The notes beneath the pieces were generated by a model, which did no database searches, had not been told where the DNA came from, and worked only from the letters and a program-made list of their open reading frames with translations. 64,000 nt of DNA from Methyloversatilis discipulorum (GTDB lineage Bacteria; Pseudomonadota; Gammaproteobacteria; Burkholderiales; Rhodocyclaceae), in contig NZ_AZUP01000001.1 in assembly GCF_000527135.1 (NCBI RefSeq), positions 868,001 through 932,000 of the forward strand, written 5' to 3'. Position 1 is the stretch's first letter. Every line of letters starts with the position of its first letter. Positions 25,567-35,854 of the stretch are shown here, in pieces. Both the position numbers and the translations under genes were made by a program.

Positions 25567-28500
25567 TCAGTCGGCGATCAGTTCGCGCCAGGAAATCCGG
25601 CCGAAGCGGTCGGGCAGGTAGAGACGGGGACACACAATCCCGCCGGAGCACTTGCGTTCTACTCCTGTCTCTTGACCCCCTGTACCACCCGTACCGCTAC
25701 CGCCAGCTCCGAGATCCGATGTGTTGATCAGCGCGTCTGAGGTGCCGACGCCGGAGCCCCCGCTTTGATTGCCTCCACTGCTACCCCCAGATCCCGAACT
25801 GCCGTCGCGCACGAAAATTGGGCTAGATGGCATGCCGTCGATGCGAAGAGCGCTGACGTAGTAATTGACGGTCGATTCACCGACAGTCACGGTCACCTGA
25901 TCACGACCTGCAATCAGTTCGGAGTCGAACCGCCCGCCGGTGTAGGGGTTGATCGCCATGAACCAGCCGGATCCGCCCGGACTGCAGGGATCGTCGGCAG
26001 GAATTGCACTGGTTGCAAAAAGTGCCCCACCGAAAGTCTGCACGCCGAAAATGATGCGCTCGCCTGCCGCGGTGCCGCTCGGCGGAACCAGATCGAGATA
26101 CCAGCCTTTGCGAGTGTAATTGCCGTCGGCGTCCGTGACCTCGGCGCCCCCTACGGTATCTCCGGGCGCGGAGATCACTCGCACGTCAAAGCTCGTTGTC
26201 GTCGTCTCGGTTTCGCCGTTGGCATTCTCTGTTTCAGACTCTGACGTCTGCCGGGTTTCGACGAGAACGACCCGCTGGGCCAGATCCGAACGGCCGCTCA
26301 CCGGTGTCGTGGCGACGTTCGAGTAGCTGTCGTAAAGGCCGTACCAGGTCTGCACAGCGTTGCTCGTGCGGTCATCGTTACCGAGGAACTTGCCGGTGCC
26401 GAAGGACACCCAGCGGGTACTGGTGGACGGATCGAGCAGGAGCTCGACCTTCGAGGTGATCGGTTGCGGCGTGCCCGACGCATCCCGCGCCCTGAACAAG
26501 GGCAGCGGCGACGTGGGCGTTCCGAAGGACACTTTCCAGTCTGCCGTTGTGCTGGACGAGACATCGAAACGCCACAGATTCCCCCGCAGGTCGCCGCCGT
26601 AGATGTAATCGACATCTCCATCGTTGTCTTCGTCCCATGGAGTGACTTCGCCCAGGCCATTGCTGACGCAAGGATCGTCGGTCTCCGGGCACGCTCCGGT
26701 ATCGATCTTCCTGATGAGTGCACCGGTGATCGCATTCACAACAAACAGGAAGCCCTTGTACTCGTTGCTGTTGTAGCCATTGCCCACCAGTACCGCCCAC
26801 TCGTCGTTGTTCATGCGGGCAACAACCGGCTTGCCCGTGAACTTGCCGAAGTCGGCATCCGAAAACTCCCACATGACCCTACGGCTTGCAGCGTTCGTTG
26901 TCGGGACGGTGGGGTCGCTGACATCCAGCGCATAGAGTTGGCGCCCTCCTCGGCCGGTGGATCGGTGCGCCAAGCCCCCACGCTTCCCGCGTCGTACACC
27001 TCCGCTACGGTCAGTGCTCCATCGTTGATGAACTGGTGAGTGTAGTTGGGGCTGGTGAGTTGATACATCTGGGCCAGTGACGAGGAGGGCACGTAGGCGA
27101 AGCGCTCGACACCGGTGCTGGCAACGAAGCCGTGCAGCATGCCGTCGTTGGCAGCGACGTAAAGCATGGGCGTGCGAGTTGCGCTGAGGGTACGGTAAGT
27201 CTGATAGCTCGACGCCCCCGTCCACGCAAAGCGCTCGTAGGCGAAATCCTCCGGTTCCCCCACGTATATAGGCGATGAGTGAACGATGTCGCCGATCAGC
27301 GAGGACCGGTTACGGAAGGTGCCACCCTCGCTCGATTCTCCGCTACGCACCCCACGCAGGTAGTCGAGCACGGCGCTGCTGTTGCCAAGCGCCGCCTTTT
27401 GATCCGTACTCAGTTCGCTCCACACGAAGGGCACGGCAGTGCTTCCATTGCGCGTATATATGTTGCGACTGGCAGGGGCAGGCACCTGATCGCCGGCTCG
27501 CCACTCCGGGTTAGTCGAAATATCGCCGTTGCTGTCAATCAGGAAGGACCACACGTCACCGGTCCAGATTTCGCTGGTGAATCGAGCTTGAAAGACCCGG
27601 CTACCCTGACGCAACTGCGTAGCCGATACACCCAGATTAGAGGACGACGCCGTCCGCGCGACGATGGTATCCAGCGCGCCCTTGAGGCCGTCCGCAAATT
27701 CCTGTGGATCGCCCGCGTTGACGAACTTGCCTCGTCCGTTGATCGTCGCGTGCCAAAGGTCGTCGAGCTTCCCCGCATCCGTCGAAATGCTCGGCCAGGA
27801 AATTTCGCCGGAGGTCAGGCGTGGCAGATCGGTTGCCGTGTTCAGCGAACCGGTGAGACCGAAGGACACACCGAAGGTGTTCATGTGCTGCTTGCTGTTG
27901 CCGTCCTCCGGGGTGGTCGGAACATTGTTCTCAATGTCGGGCTGCAGATCCGTGTCGTAGTAGTACATCGCGATGTCTGCGAGCGTGACCGACTGCGTAT
28001 CGGCATAGGGCCGCCCCTTGGTGCCGTCGGCATTGCCAGCGGTGGCGTAGATCGTACTGTTGTCGTTGTAATAGCCATCGGTGGTCAGGATGGAAAAACT
28101 CTGGCGGCAGCTCAGCGGCGCCCCACCCACGTTCGGCCCCCAGGGCGCCGAGGTCGAAAAGTAAGCTCCCGCGTTCCACAGCGATACGCGCAGCGGTGTG
28201 TTGCCGTCGGCGACCGCATCGAACAGGCTGGTGAAGAAGTTGCTGCGATTCGTGTCCGAGAAGGTGCCGTCGGTCGGAATATCCAGCCATCCCGTCGTGC
28301 CGTTGATGGTGCGGAAGCCCACCCGGTAATTCTGCCCCAGCGTCGAAAAGGCGTAGCTCACGCCACTCTTTGCTGCATTGATACGGCTGCGGTTGTACGT
28401 ATACCAGTTGGCAAAGTTCTGCTTTTCCTGGTCCAGCGTGCGCGTGACGCCACCCGCCCAGTTGAAGCTCGTCACGGCTGTTTCGGTGCCATCCGCCATG

Positions 28501-29198
28501 TCCTTGCGAGTGGCGGCAGCGCCGACGATGCGATAACGATAGTAATTGGCCCGCTCGTAAATCGATCCCGTGCCCTTATGGACAAAGAAGGTCATCGGCG
28601 CGTAGGTCTGGGCGCAGGTGTCGTCCGGTTGCGTGTTGCCATCAGGCCCGTCCGGGCACGAGAAAGTGCGCGGCACCGCCGTTGAACTTGCGGAGAAAGT
28701 CGTGACCGTCGTGTTCGTCCGCCAGCGGAAGGTGTGGGTCTTCTCCGTCGTCAGATCAATCGTCGTCGTGGAGCCGGGGCGTATCGGAGCGGCCGTCGGC
28801 GAGGATTGGGCATAGGCGGTTCCGTCCGCGTTCGTCCAGGTACGGTAGGTGACATTGGGGTTGTAGTAGATGCGGTTCAGCGACGAGGACCGGAGCGCCA
28901 GATTGAAAATATTCAGGTCGTCGTAATCCGGCATGTACACGCTGGTGCTGCCGCTGTTGCGTATCGCCAGCTCGAAATCCCAGATGTCGCGGAAGTAGTC
29001 CGGCAGCGTCTCGTAAAGCATCGACCCTGAGTTGTCGAGAATCATCATGACGTTCGGTGCGGCCGTAACGTTCAGTACCAACGGCTGGTTCGAGATGTCG
29101 GTTTGCGCCTTCGCGGGCGACGACGCGGCAAAGGCGGCCACCAAGGCTGCGCTCAGCATCCCGGGGCGCCCGCAGGAACGGAAAAAAACGGCGGTCAT
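25567..29198 (-). pseudogene. pilY1: PilY1-type tip adhesin with internal frameshift (second copy)
   Basis: Two reading frames together spell one PilY1. The N-terminal part (29198 down to about 26966) has a signal peptide ending SSPAKA, the MIDAS motif ILDNSGSM and the propeller start YVAANDGMLHGFVASTGVERFAYVPSS. The C-terminal part (about 26960 to 25567, another frame) has GRGGRQLYALDV, the calcium loop DEDNDGDVD and ends [10 protein letters not shown]. The break lies after AWRT: the intact paralogue encodes WRTVLVGTQGRGG, whereas here ACC runs directly into GATCC, consistent with loss of 10 nt (about GTGCTGGTCG). As read, the product stops after 795 residues and lacks most of the propeller. 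A Gly/Ser-rich linker near the C-terminus is another difference. A sequencing error is possible. Confidence 0.85.
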
Positions 29199-29218
29199 GA
29201 TGCGTACTCCGGTAGGGT

Positions 29219-29836
29219 TCAGGGCCGGTAACTTGTTTGAAGAACCACGTTGGGCAGGCCTTCTACGGGCGGCATGCGGGCAGTGACGCGATAGCGCGGA
29301 CCGCGGCAGCTGGTGCTTCCTGACCGACCGCAGCCCGTGCCGTCCTCCGATTGACCCATGTATTCGATGATGTACTCGGGGCGTCGGTTGGCTCCGCCCA
29401 GCCGTGCCTTCATGTCGTCATCGACGCTGCCCCACCAGGTCGTGGCGGCTGCCCACTGCGTACTTGAATCCTTCCAGCGCTCGATATAGCTGACCGTCGG
29501 GGTGGTCGGCGTCTCGCCCTCCGTCTCGGGCGCGGACTCGGTTGCAGATGGCCCAGGGGCCGCGCAGCTCGGCGGTATGCCGTTGGGGGGACAGTAGAAA
29601 CCATTGCTGTTGGTCACTACGGTGCCGGCAGAAATCCTCGCCTCTGCCTCGCGCAACGCGGACTCAACAGCCTGGAACGCAAGGCTGCGGTCATACAGGT
29701 TGGCACCCATGCGCTCCTGCATGCTCGAGCTGCGTATGCTGGCCAGCCCGAGCAATGTCATCACGATCAGCATGACCAGCGCGATCAGGAGTGTTGCACC
29801 TCTCTGCCGCGAACTGAATGGGACTGGACATTTCAT
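29219..29836 (-). CDS. pilX: PilX-type minor pilin (upstream copy)
   Basis: This 205-residue protein has GATLLIALVMLIVMTLLGLASIRSSSMQERMGANLYDRSLAFQAVESALREAE, the PilX N-terminal signature. It carries a longer central insert than the downstream copy, including a Pro/Thr/Glu-rich stretch (TESAPETEGETPTTPTVS). The end VVLQTSYRP mirrors VLLQTTYRP in the other copy. The ATG lies in the pilW stop overlap. The gap to pilY1 is 20 nt here rather than an overlap. Confidence 0.87.
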   Translation of the reverse strand: MKCPVPFSSRQRGATLLIALVMLIVMTLLGLASIRSSSMQERMGANLYDRSLAFQAVESALREAEARISAGTVVTNSNGFYCPPNGIPPSCAAPGPSATESAPETEGETPTTPTVSYIERWKDSSTQWAAATTWWGSVDDDMKARLGGANRRPEYIIEYMGQSEDGTGCGRSGSTSCRGPRYRVTARMPPVEGLPNVVLQTSYRP

Positions 29837-30909
29837 GGCACGCGATTCCTCAGATTAACCACGTGTGTGAGCGTGCGGGTGAGTCTCGGGCGCGCAGCGT
29901 CAGTCGTCGTACCCGCCTCGGGCGACTCGATCGTCAGTTGTATCTCGATGCCGGTGACCAAACGCCAGTCTTCAACCCTCTCGGTACCGGTGCCCGATGC
30001 AAACCGATAAAGGCTGTCACTGTCATACATGTAGCGCATTTGCATGTCACGTACGCCTTCGACCACCTCCTCCGTCTGCACTACCGCGTTTCCGGCTCCG
30101 TCAGAGCGGATGCTGATACGGTAAAGCGACGTCGGGCTGTTTGTGGTCCCCGTGCGGCCATTGTTGCCGACATACCAAGCCACAGGTTCAAAGCGCATCA
30201 ACTGCGCCCCCGGCTGGAATATCCGTGTAACCGCAGGCGTGCAGCTGGGGCGCACTCCCATGGCATCCGAGCAGTTACCCGGCACCCCTGTCTCGGCGGC
30301 ATGTGCGACGGAATTTGCGCTGGCGTCGACGCTACTGGCCTGGAAGATCGTGGTGTCCTCGTAATCACATATCACGAGCAGATCACCCGCGACGAAACCG
30401 TGCGGCCGTCCGTTCGGCCTTTCCAGCGCAATGGAGCGAGCCGGAACATTCACGCCGGCAAGCGTTGTCGGAGCGCCACCGATGTTATGAACCTTCACCG
30501 GCAATGCGGTCGTCGCTCCATGCATCACCTCGATCATGTCCGTACCATCGACTCGCTGCCCTTCGGCAAGACCCGTAGTCACCGCTGACGATGCCTCATT
30601 ACCGTCGTAGCCGCGCAGACCGTCATTCCAGTTCAACCACCACAAGTTGTCCGGATTTCGTAGCAGATTCATCACGCGGACGCCACCGCTACACGCGTTA
30701 ATGCCAGCTGCACGAAGGTCGCGCGACATCAAGTCGAAGGTGATACGCGTCGCTTCCTGCACGCGGGCGAGTGATTCTGTAGTGCTGTAGGCCTGCCGGT
30801 TGCCAAGCATGAGAGAGAGCGCACCGACCGATAAGATAAGGCCCAGCGCCAGCGCGATCATCACCTCGACGAGCGAGACACCCACCTCTCTGTTTGCGTG
30901 CCGACTCAT
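29833..30909 (-). CDS. pilW: PilW-type minor pilin (upstream copy)
   Basis: This 358-residue protein has the prepilin region REVGVSLVEVMIALALGLILSVGALSLMLGNRQAYSTTESLARVQEATRITFDLMSRDLRAAG, as in PilW. NACSGGVRVMNLL and NCSDAMGVRPSC correspond to the Cys pairs of the downstream copy, and both end in HVVNLRNRVP / HVVTLRNRMS. The start ATG 30909 lies in the pilV overlap (ATGA). Confidence 0.88.
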   Translation of the reverse strand: MSRHANREVGVSLVEVMIALALGLILSVGALSLMLGNRQAYSTTESLARVQEATRITFDLMSRDLRAAGINACSGGVRVMNLLRNPDNLWWLNWNDGLRGYDGNEASSAVTTGLAEGQRVDGTDMIEVMHGATTALPVKVHNIGGAPTTLAGVNVPARSIALERPNGRPHGFVAGDLLVICDYEDTTIFQASSVDASANSVAHAAETGVPGNCSDAMGVRPSCTPAVTRIFQPGAQLMRFEPVAWYVGNNGRTGTTNSPTSLYRISIRSDGAGNAVVQTEEVVEGVRDMQMRYMYDSDSLYRFASGTGTERVEDWRLVTGIEIQLTIESPEAGTTTDAARPRLTRTLTHVVNLRNRVP

Positions 30910-31361
30910 ATACGTACATCCACTTCGAATACCTGCGCTGCGGCACCGCCACGGACACGGCTGTCATCCCAGCGCACGGAAATGCGGCAGAACACCGGGC
31001 TGCCCGCACAGTTGATGCCGCCGCACGCGCCTTCGCCCAGGTTTGCAGACAGCTCGCCGAGCCAACTCCGGATATCCAGAGACACCCGGTCATTTCCCTC
31101 GGGTACCGTGCACGCGCCCGTCGGAAGCGCACGGTTGTAGCTACCGTCCCGCGCCCACGCCTGATTACTGCGTATGCGTTCGACGATTGAACCCGCAGAT
31201 ATCACGGCCGCGTTGCGCTCGAAGGCGCTTTGGTTGGCCTTCATCGCCATGGTCTGCATGCCGGCGATGCCAAGCATTCCGAAGGCAAGCACGAACAGCG
31301 CAACCAGCACTTCGATCAACGATACGCCGCTCTGCCGAGACGCTTTGATTGAACAGATCAT
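30906..31361 (-). CDS. pilV: PilV-type minor pilin (upstream copy)
   Basis: This 151-residue minor pilin begins with a short leader and SGVSLIEVLVALFVLAFGMLGIAGMQTMAMKANQSAFERNAAVISAG, the PilV signature with Glu5. VRWDDSRVRGGAAAQVFEVDVRI at the end is parallel to the downstream copy. It overlaps both fimT and pilW by 4 nt. Confidence 0.88.
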   Translation of the reverse strand: MICSIKASRQSGVSLIEVLVALFVLAFGMLGIAGMQTMAMKANQSAFERNAAVISAGSIVERIRSNQAWARDGSYNRALPTGACTVPEGNDRVSLDIRSWLGELSANLGEGACGGINCAGSPVFCRISVRWDDSRVRGGAAAQVFEVDVRI

Positions 31362-32008
31362 GCGCCCTCCTCCGTCGCTTCTGCTTCTTCAGCAGCGGCA
31401 GCCGTCCCGCAGGTCGTATCACTTGCACGTTCGACTGCCGTACGAGTACCCGATCGCAGTGTCACCCGGCGCACGTTATTCGACGTAAGCGTTCCACTGC
31501 TGTCGCAGATGTCTATCTGGGCGTTTTGGAGGGCAGTAGGCGCGGAAAGAGGTCTGGCCAAGCCGTCGGGACGAAACACGATGCTATTGCCGGAGGCTGC
31601 CAAATCAGCGCTCGAAAGGATGTTCAGGTTGGATGGTGCCATCTGCGCGCGCAAGCGCATCTCCGAATCACAAGCTCCTGTCGAGGTGGTTATGCCGACA
31701 AGTACCACCCACCCCTCCCACGGCTGTCTGTCATTCGTATTCACGCAACTCGCCGTGCCATCGCTGGCAAACGTGGCACGACAAAGCCGCGCTGAGCATT
31801 GCGTGCGCACCGCCTCCGAGCGCGCGAGATTCAGTCCGGCGAGCAGCTCGTTCGCCTCCGACGTCAGTCGGCTCGACGCGACGAAGCTCTGGAAGGCCGG
31901 CAACGCAAAGGCCGAGATGATCGCAAGCAGCGCCACCACGATCATCAGTTCGATCAAGGTGAAGCCATGCTGGGCTGACCTGGCAGGAATCATGAGCTGC
32001 AAGTCCAT
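31358..32008 (-). CDS. fimT: FimT/GspH-type pseudopilin (upstream copy), first gene of the set
   Basis: This 216-residue pseudopilin has [66 protein letters not shown], as in FimT/GspH. SIVFRPDGLARPL matches RIVFRPDGLARAP in the other copy. Either ATG 32008 or ATG 31993 could be the start, and neither has a strong ribosome site. It is the promoter-proximal gene of a minus-strand pilus cluster that runs about 13 kb, and is divergent from the DUF3422 gene across 180 nt. The C-terminus is acidic (TAAAAEEAEATEEGA). Confidence 0.87.
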   Translation of the reverse strand: MDLQLMIPARSAQHGFTLIELMIVVALLAIISAFALPAFQSFVASSRLTSEANELLAGLNLARSEAVRTQCSARLCRATFASDGTASCVNTNDRQPWEGWVVLVGITTSTGACDSEMRLRAQMAPSNLNILSSADLAASGNSIVFRPDGLARPLSAPTALQNAQIDICDSSGTLTSNNVRRVTLRSGTRTAVERASDTTCGTAAAAEEAEATEEGA

Positions 32009-32188
32009 GCGGAGAATTTGTGACTTGAGGTTAAATCAGCGTCGCCGCAATCTCGACCCGGCGATGACGAACGGCAGAAGTCGTCGCCCGAACGGCGCCG
32101 CGCCGACCGCTTGCGTGAAATGCGTCACGCGCCCGCGGCGCCCTGCTCTGCTGCACAATGCGCACCGGACATCACACGCTCCCTCCTC

Positions 32189-33496
32189 ATGACGACGCCC
32201 GAACTCGCCGCAGGCAAGCTGACCGAACATCCGCTGCGCTACAAGCTGAACAACGAACTGCACGCCCGACCGCCGGTGCCGGTCGCGCATCCGCAGCTGG
32301 TGTCCTACGTGGCGCTGATGCACGACGGCGTGCGCGAGGACGACGAACTTCGTCACCTGCAGGCGTTGGCCGACGCCTACGCGCGCCCGCTGCCGCAGGC
32401 CGAGGGTGGTCATCTGCAGCTCGACCTCGGTGACTTCAAGCTGAAGTGGGAGCGCCACAACGAATTCTCCAGCTACGCCTTCTTCCGCACGCCGACGGCA
32501 GGCGAGGACTGCGCCCGCGGCGCGCTGGCGTCCGTACCCGCCCACTGGTTCGACGGCCTGCCCGGATCGCTGATGGTGGCCACCCATATCGAATTGCGCT
32601 CCACCACCGAGTTGCCGCCACGCAGCGTGATGGACAGGCTGATCGCCAGCGGCCGGCAGGCGGTCGGCGCCCAGGTGTCGGATGGCGCCGCCTGGGTGTT
32701 CACCGACTTCATGCTGACCGACGGCTGGTCGCGCTACACCGTGCTCGACGAGCGGCTGACGCCGCGCCAGGCCGGGCGTACCGTGCAGCGACTGCTGGAG
32801 ATCGAGACCTACCGCATCATCGCCCTGCTCGCCTTTCCGGTGGCCAAGGACGTCGGTCGCCTGCTCGGTCGCGCCGAGGGCGAACTGGCCAATCTGATGG
32901 ACGGCATGGGCAGCGCGTCCAGCGCCGAGGACGAGCGCAGCGTGCTGTCGCACCTGACGCGCCTCGCCGCCGAGGTCGAGCACTCGGTCGCCCGCACTAC
33001 CTTCCGCTTCGGCGCCGCCCAGGCCTATTACCGACTGGTGCGCAGCCGCATCGCCGAACTGCGCGAACAGCGCATCGAGGGCTTCCCGACCATAGGCGAA
33101 TTCATGGACCGCCGGCTCGCGCCGGCGATCTCCACCTGTGAGGCGATCGCCCGCCGCCAGGACGATCTGTCCGGCCGCGTCGCGCGCAATTCGCAACTGC
33201 TGCGCACCCGGGTCGACATCGAACTGCAGCGACAGAACCAGGAACTGCTGGCGCAGATGAACCGGCGCGCGCGACTGCAGTTGCGTCTGCAGGAAACGGT
33301 CGAGGGGCTGTCCATCGTCGCCATCACCTATTACGCCTCGCAACTGGTGCAGTACCTGGCGAAGGGCATCAAACACGTGTTGCCGCTGAGTCCGGAGGCC
33401 ATCACCGCGATCTCGATTCCGCTTATCGCCGGTCTTGTCGCGCTCGGCCTGCGACGCATGCGCCGCAAGCTTGCGGCGGAAGAAGGCGCGCACTGA
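32189..33496 (+). CDS. DUF3422 family membrane-anchored protein
   Basis: This 435-residue protein of the DUF3422 family has no known function. It begins with EHPLRYKLNNELHARPPVPV, the conserved DUF3422 start. Coiled-coil-prone sequence follows in the second half (about 250-370, SRVARNSQLLRTRVDIELQRQNQELLAQMNRR). Two closing hydrophobic segments (VEGLSIVAITYYASQLVQYLAKG and AITAISIPLIAGLVALGLR) give a C-terminal membrane hairpin with a basic tail. The ATG at 32189 matches the domain start. A 10-bp hairpin downstream separates it from the chemoreceptor gene. Confidence 0.87.
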   Translation: MTTPELAAGKLTEHPLRYKLNNELHARPPVPVAHPQLVSYVALMHDGVREDDELRHLQALADAYARPLPQAEGGHLQLDLGDFKLKWERHNEFSSYAFFRTPTAGEDCARGALASVPAHWFDGLPGSLMVATHIELRSTTELPPRSVMDRLIASGRQAVGAQVSDGAAWVFTDFMLTDGWSRYTVLDERLTPRQAGRTVQRLLEIETYRIIALLAFPVAKDVGRLLGRAEGELANLMDGMGSASSAEDERSVLSHLTRLAAEVEHSVARTTFRFGAAQAYYRLVRSRIAELREQRIEGFPTIGEFMDRRLAPAISTCEAIARRQDDLSGRVARNSQLLRTRVDIELQRQNQELLAQMNRRARLQLRLQETVEGLSIVAITYYASQLVQYLAKGIKHVLPLSPEAITAISIPLIAGLVALGLRRMRRKLAAEEGAH

Positions 33497-33554
33497 GCGA
33501 CCGCCCGCCGGCGACGGACCGTGACTGATCCGGACGCAAGCCCGATGCGCTCGG

Positions 33555-33578
33555 CATCGGTGCGCTCGCGCACCGATG
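33555..33578. repeat. Perfect hairpin between the DUF3422 and chemoreceptor genes
   Basis: CATCGGTGCG-CTCG-CGCACCGATG is a perfect 10-bp stem with a 4-nt loop, 58 nt after the DUF3422 stop and 88 nt before the chemoreceptor start. No T-tract follows, so a Rho-independent terminator is uncertain; it may stabilise mRNA or be an operator. Confidence 0.55.
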
Positions 33579-33665
33579 ATGTGCGTGTTGCAGCGGTCGG
33601 CATGGCCTTTCCCGCTCAGGAACGCGGAAGCAGGCGGTTGGCCTGTCTCTTGCATCAGAGTGGGC

Positions 33666-34865
33666 ATGAATACGCTCTCGCTCCCCGACCCGATCACGCC
33701 GGCGACCGCAAGTCTGCGCCTCCCTCTATCGACCTCGCTGCATGGCGCGCTGGCTGTCGTGCTCGCCTTTGCCGCCGGTTGGCTCGCCAGCCTGCCCGGC
33801 TGGGCGGCGAGTTCTTCGCTGCTGCCTCTCGCGGCAAGCACCTTCTGCCTGACACTGCAGCGACGACGTGAGGCGCGCGCGCAACAGACGCTGACCCGCT
33901 TCGCCATGGCGCTCGAAAGCGGTGATCTGACCGCCCGGCTGCAGCCCGGCGGCATCGACGCACCGGCGCTGCTGGAGAGCATGAACAGCATGGCGCGCGC
34001 CTTCGTCCGGCTGATGACTCGACTGTCTCGTGCGGTGCGCGAGCTGGAGCACTCGGCGCGCGAGAGCAGCGCCAACGCGCAGGCCGGCGACAGCGGCGTG
34101 CGCTCGCAAAGGGAGGTGACCGTCGGGTCAGCTGCCACGCTGGAGCAGCTGTCGACCAGCCTCGCCCTCAGTTCCGAACAGGCGGGCGACGCCGCCGCAA
34201 TGGCGCGCGCCGCGCATGAGGCGGCCGGCGACGGCATGCGCACCGGCAGAAAGCTGGAGCTGCGCATGAACGACATCGCGGCCGACATGCAGGCGGCCGG
34301 TGAGCGCATGACCCGGCTCGACGCCTGCTCGATCGATATCGGCGGCATCGTCGGCACGATCGCGTCGATCGCCGAAAAGACCAATCTGCTGGCACTCAAT
34401 GCAGCGATCGAGGCAGCGCGCGCCGGTGAGACCGGGCGCGGTTTCGCGGTGGTGGCCGACGAAGTGGGCAAGCTGGCCGGCCTGACCCGGCAGGCCACCG
34501 ACGAGGTTCAGGCGCTGATCGAACGGCTGCAGGGCGAAGTGTCGGCGGTCAGTCAGGCACTGCATGCGGCGGGTGACGAAGTCGCGCGCGGTGCAGCCGA
34601 CACGGCCTCGGTGCTCGCCGGCCTGCAACATATCGCTGCACAGATCGAAACCACACTGCACGCGGTGACCGAAATCGCCCAGGCCAGTACCGAGCAGAGC
34701 CGCGCCGCCGAAGCGCTGGCGCGCGACGTGGAGCAGGTCGCGGACCTCGCCGAACGTAACGAGCATCTGGTGCATGACAACCAGGAACTGTCTGGCTATC
34801 TCGAACAGATGGCCGGACAGCTCGGCGATACGCTCAAAACCTACCGCTTCGAGCCGACATGCTGA
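33666..34865 (+). CDS. Methyl-accepting chemotaxis protein without a periplasmic sensor domain
   Basis: This 399-residue chemoreceptor has two closely spaced N-terminal hydrophobic segments ([19 protein letters not shown] and [13 protein letters not shown]), so almost nothing would be exposed in the periplasm. A short HAMP-like stretch follows ([15 protein letters not shown]). The signalling hairpin has the conserved tip [37 protein letters not shown], which binds CheW and CheA. The downstream gene starts inside its last codons (7-nt overlap) and encodes a membrane-tethered sensor-like protein, suggesting that the sensory part is supplied separately. The ATG at 33666 was chosen because upstream codons lack homology. 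Confidence 0.9.
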   Translation: MNTLSLPDPITPATASLRLPLSTSLHGALAVVLAFAAGWLASLPGWAASSSLLPLAASTFCLTLQRRREARAQQTLTRFAMALESGDLTARLQPGGIDAPALLESMNSMARAFVRLMTRLSRAVRELEHSARESSANAQAGDSGVRSQREVTVGSAATLEQLSTSLALSSEQAGDAAAMARAAHEAAGDGMRTGRKLELRMNDIAADMQAAGERMTRLDACSIDIGGIVGTIASIAEKTNLLALNAAIEAARAGETGRGFAVVADEVGKLAGLTRQATDEVQALIERLQGEVSAVSQALHAAGDEVARGAADTASVLAGLQHIAAQIETTLHAVTEIAQASTEQSRAAEALARDVEQVADLAERNEHLVHDNQELSGYLEQMAGQLGDTLKTYRFEPTC

Positions 34866-35752
34866 ACGCGCTCTTTCTCTCCACCGCGCTGGGCGCGGCT
34901 TTGGCGCTGCTGTTCTGGCACCGCCGCAGAACGGCCTCGCTGACGGCGCATACGGCGCTGCGCGCGCTCGACGACTGCGCGATGCTTTTGCAGCTCGTGC
35001 GCACGCTGCAACAGCATCGCGGCATGAGCGTCGCATGGCTGGCCGGTGACGCCAGCTTCGCCTCGCCGATGCGGCAACGGCAGCAGGAGATCGATCGCTG
35101 CATCGCGGCACTCGACGGCACTGTAAGCGCCGAAGAGGCGATGCCGCGCGCCTGCCTCACCCACAACGAACTGATGGTGTTCCGCTTCCAGTGGCGCGAG
35201 CTTATTGAACTCTTAGGCAATGGCGGGCTGCTGCCCGAACAGAGCCTGAGCCGCCACGGCCAACTGGTTTCGCGTGCGCTGGAGTGGCTGGACGCGCTGG
35301 GCGAGAGCCGGGTCGAACTGGGCGCCGCCGGTCGCGTCGACGCGGGCCGCGTGCGCAATCACGTCGCCAGTCTTCCGGCATTGGCCGAATACCTGGGGCA
35401 GAGCCGCGCCATCGGCACCGGCGTCGCGTCACGTGGGCAATGCGCCCCTGTCGCACGCGTACGTCTGATGTTTCTTGCTGCACGCATCGATGCACTGGTC
35501 CGGCAGGCGCTGGCCGCTGCCGATGGCAGTCACGCCGCGATCGAGGCCGGCCGCAATGTAAGCAGCATGATGACGACGCTGCGTCGCAATCTGCTGGGCG
35601 AGACAGGCGGCATCACCGCTCAGGCCTGGTTCGCCGAAGCGACGCGCGCCATCGACAGCGTGTACGCCTGGATCGATGAATGCGGCGTCGAACTGCGGCG
35701 AGAACTGGAAACGCCGACTCCGCTGCTGCACGCCACCATGGCGGCTCACTGA
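34859..35752 (+). CDS. Membrane-anchored NIT-like (LQxHRG) sensor protein, chemoreceptor partner
   Basis: This 297-residue protein has one N-terminal membrane helix ([16 protein letters not shown]) and then an all-helical domain with [19 protein letters not shown]. The LQxHRG motif at about 50-55 is typical of nitrate/nitrite-sensor (NIT)-like four-helix domains. The tail has no HAMP, kinase, GGDEF or MCP domain. The start lies inside the end of the chemoreceptor gene, so the two are translationally coupled. After the helix comes HRRRTAS, so by the positive-inside rule the domain may actually be cytoplasmic. The NIT assignment rests on the motif and helical pattern; the ligand is unknown. Confidence 0.7.
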   Translation: MLNALFLSTALGAALALLFWHRRRTASLTAHTALRALDDCAMLLQLVRTLQQHRGMSVAWLAGDASFASPMRQRQQEIDRCIAALDGTVSAEEAMPRACLTHNELMVFRFQWRELIELLGNGGLLPEQSLSRHGQLVSRALEWLDALGESRVELGAAGRVDAGRVRNHVASLPALAEYLGQSRAIGTGVASRGQCAPVARVRLMFLAARIDALVRQALAAADGSHAAIEAGRNVSSMMTTLRRNLLGETGGITAQAWFAEATRAIDSVYAWIDECGVELRRELETPTPLLHATMAAH

Positions 35753-35854
35753 GCGTTTCTGCGCCAGAAGAGACGGCGGAGGTGCCGGGAGCGCCTCCCT
35801 CCATCGCTGATCAGGCCCGCCTTTCGGAACGAAGCCCTGGCCAGGCCACCGCCG

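Noticed and set aside
25567..29198. Reading the two pilY1 pieces as separate functional genes
   Set aside because: The second piece has no start codon or ribosome site at a domain border, and both pieces align end to end with one intact paralogue.
32036..34498. Long minus-strand open frame across the DUF3422 and chemoreceptor genes
   Set aside because: It spans two real genes and their gap in antisense, has Ser/Arg/Ala-rich low-complexity sequence and no recognisable start or domain.
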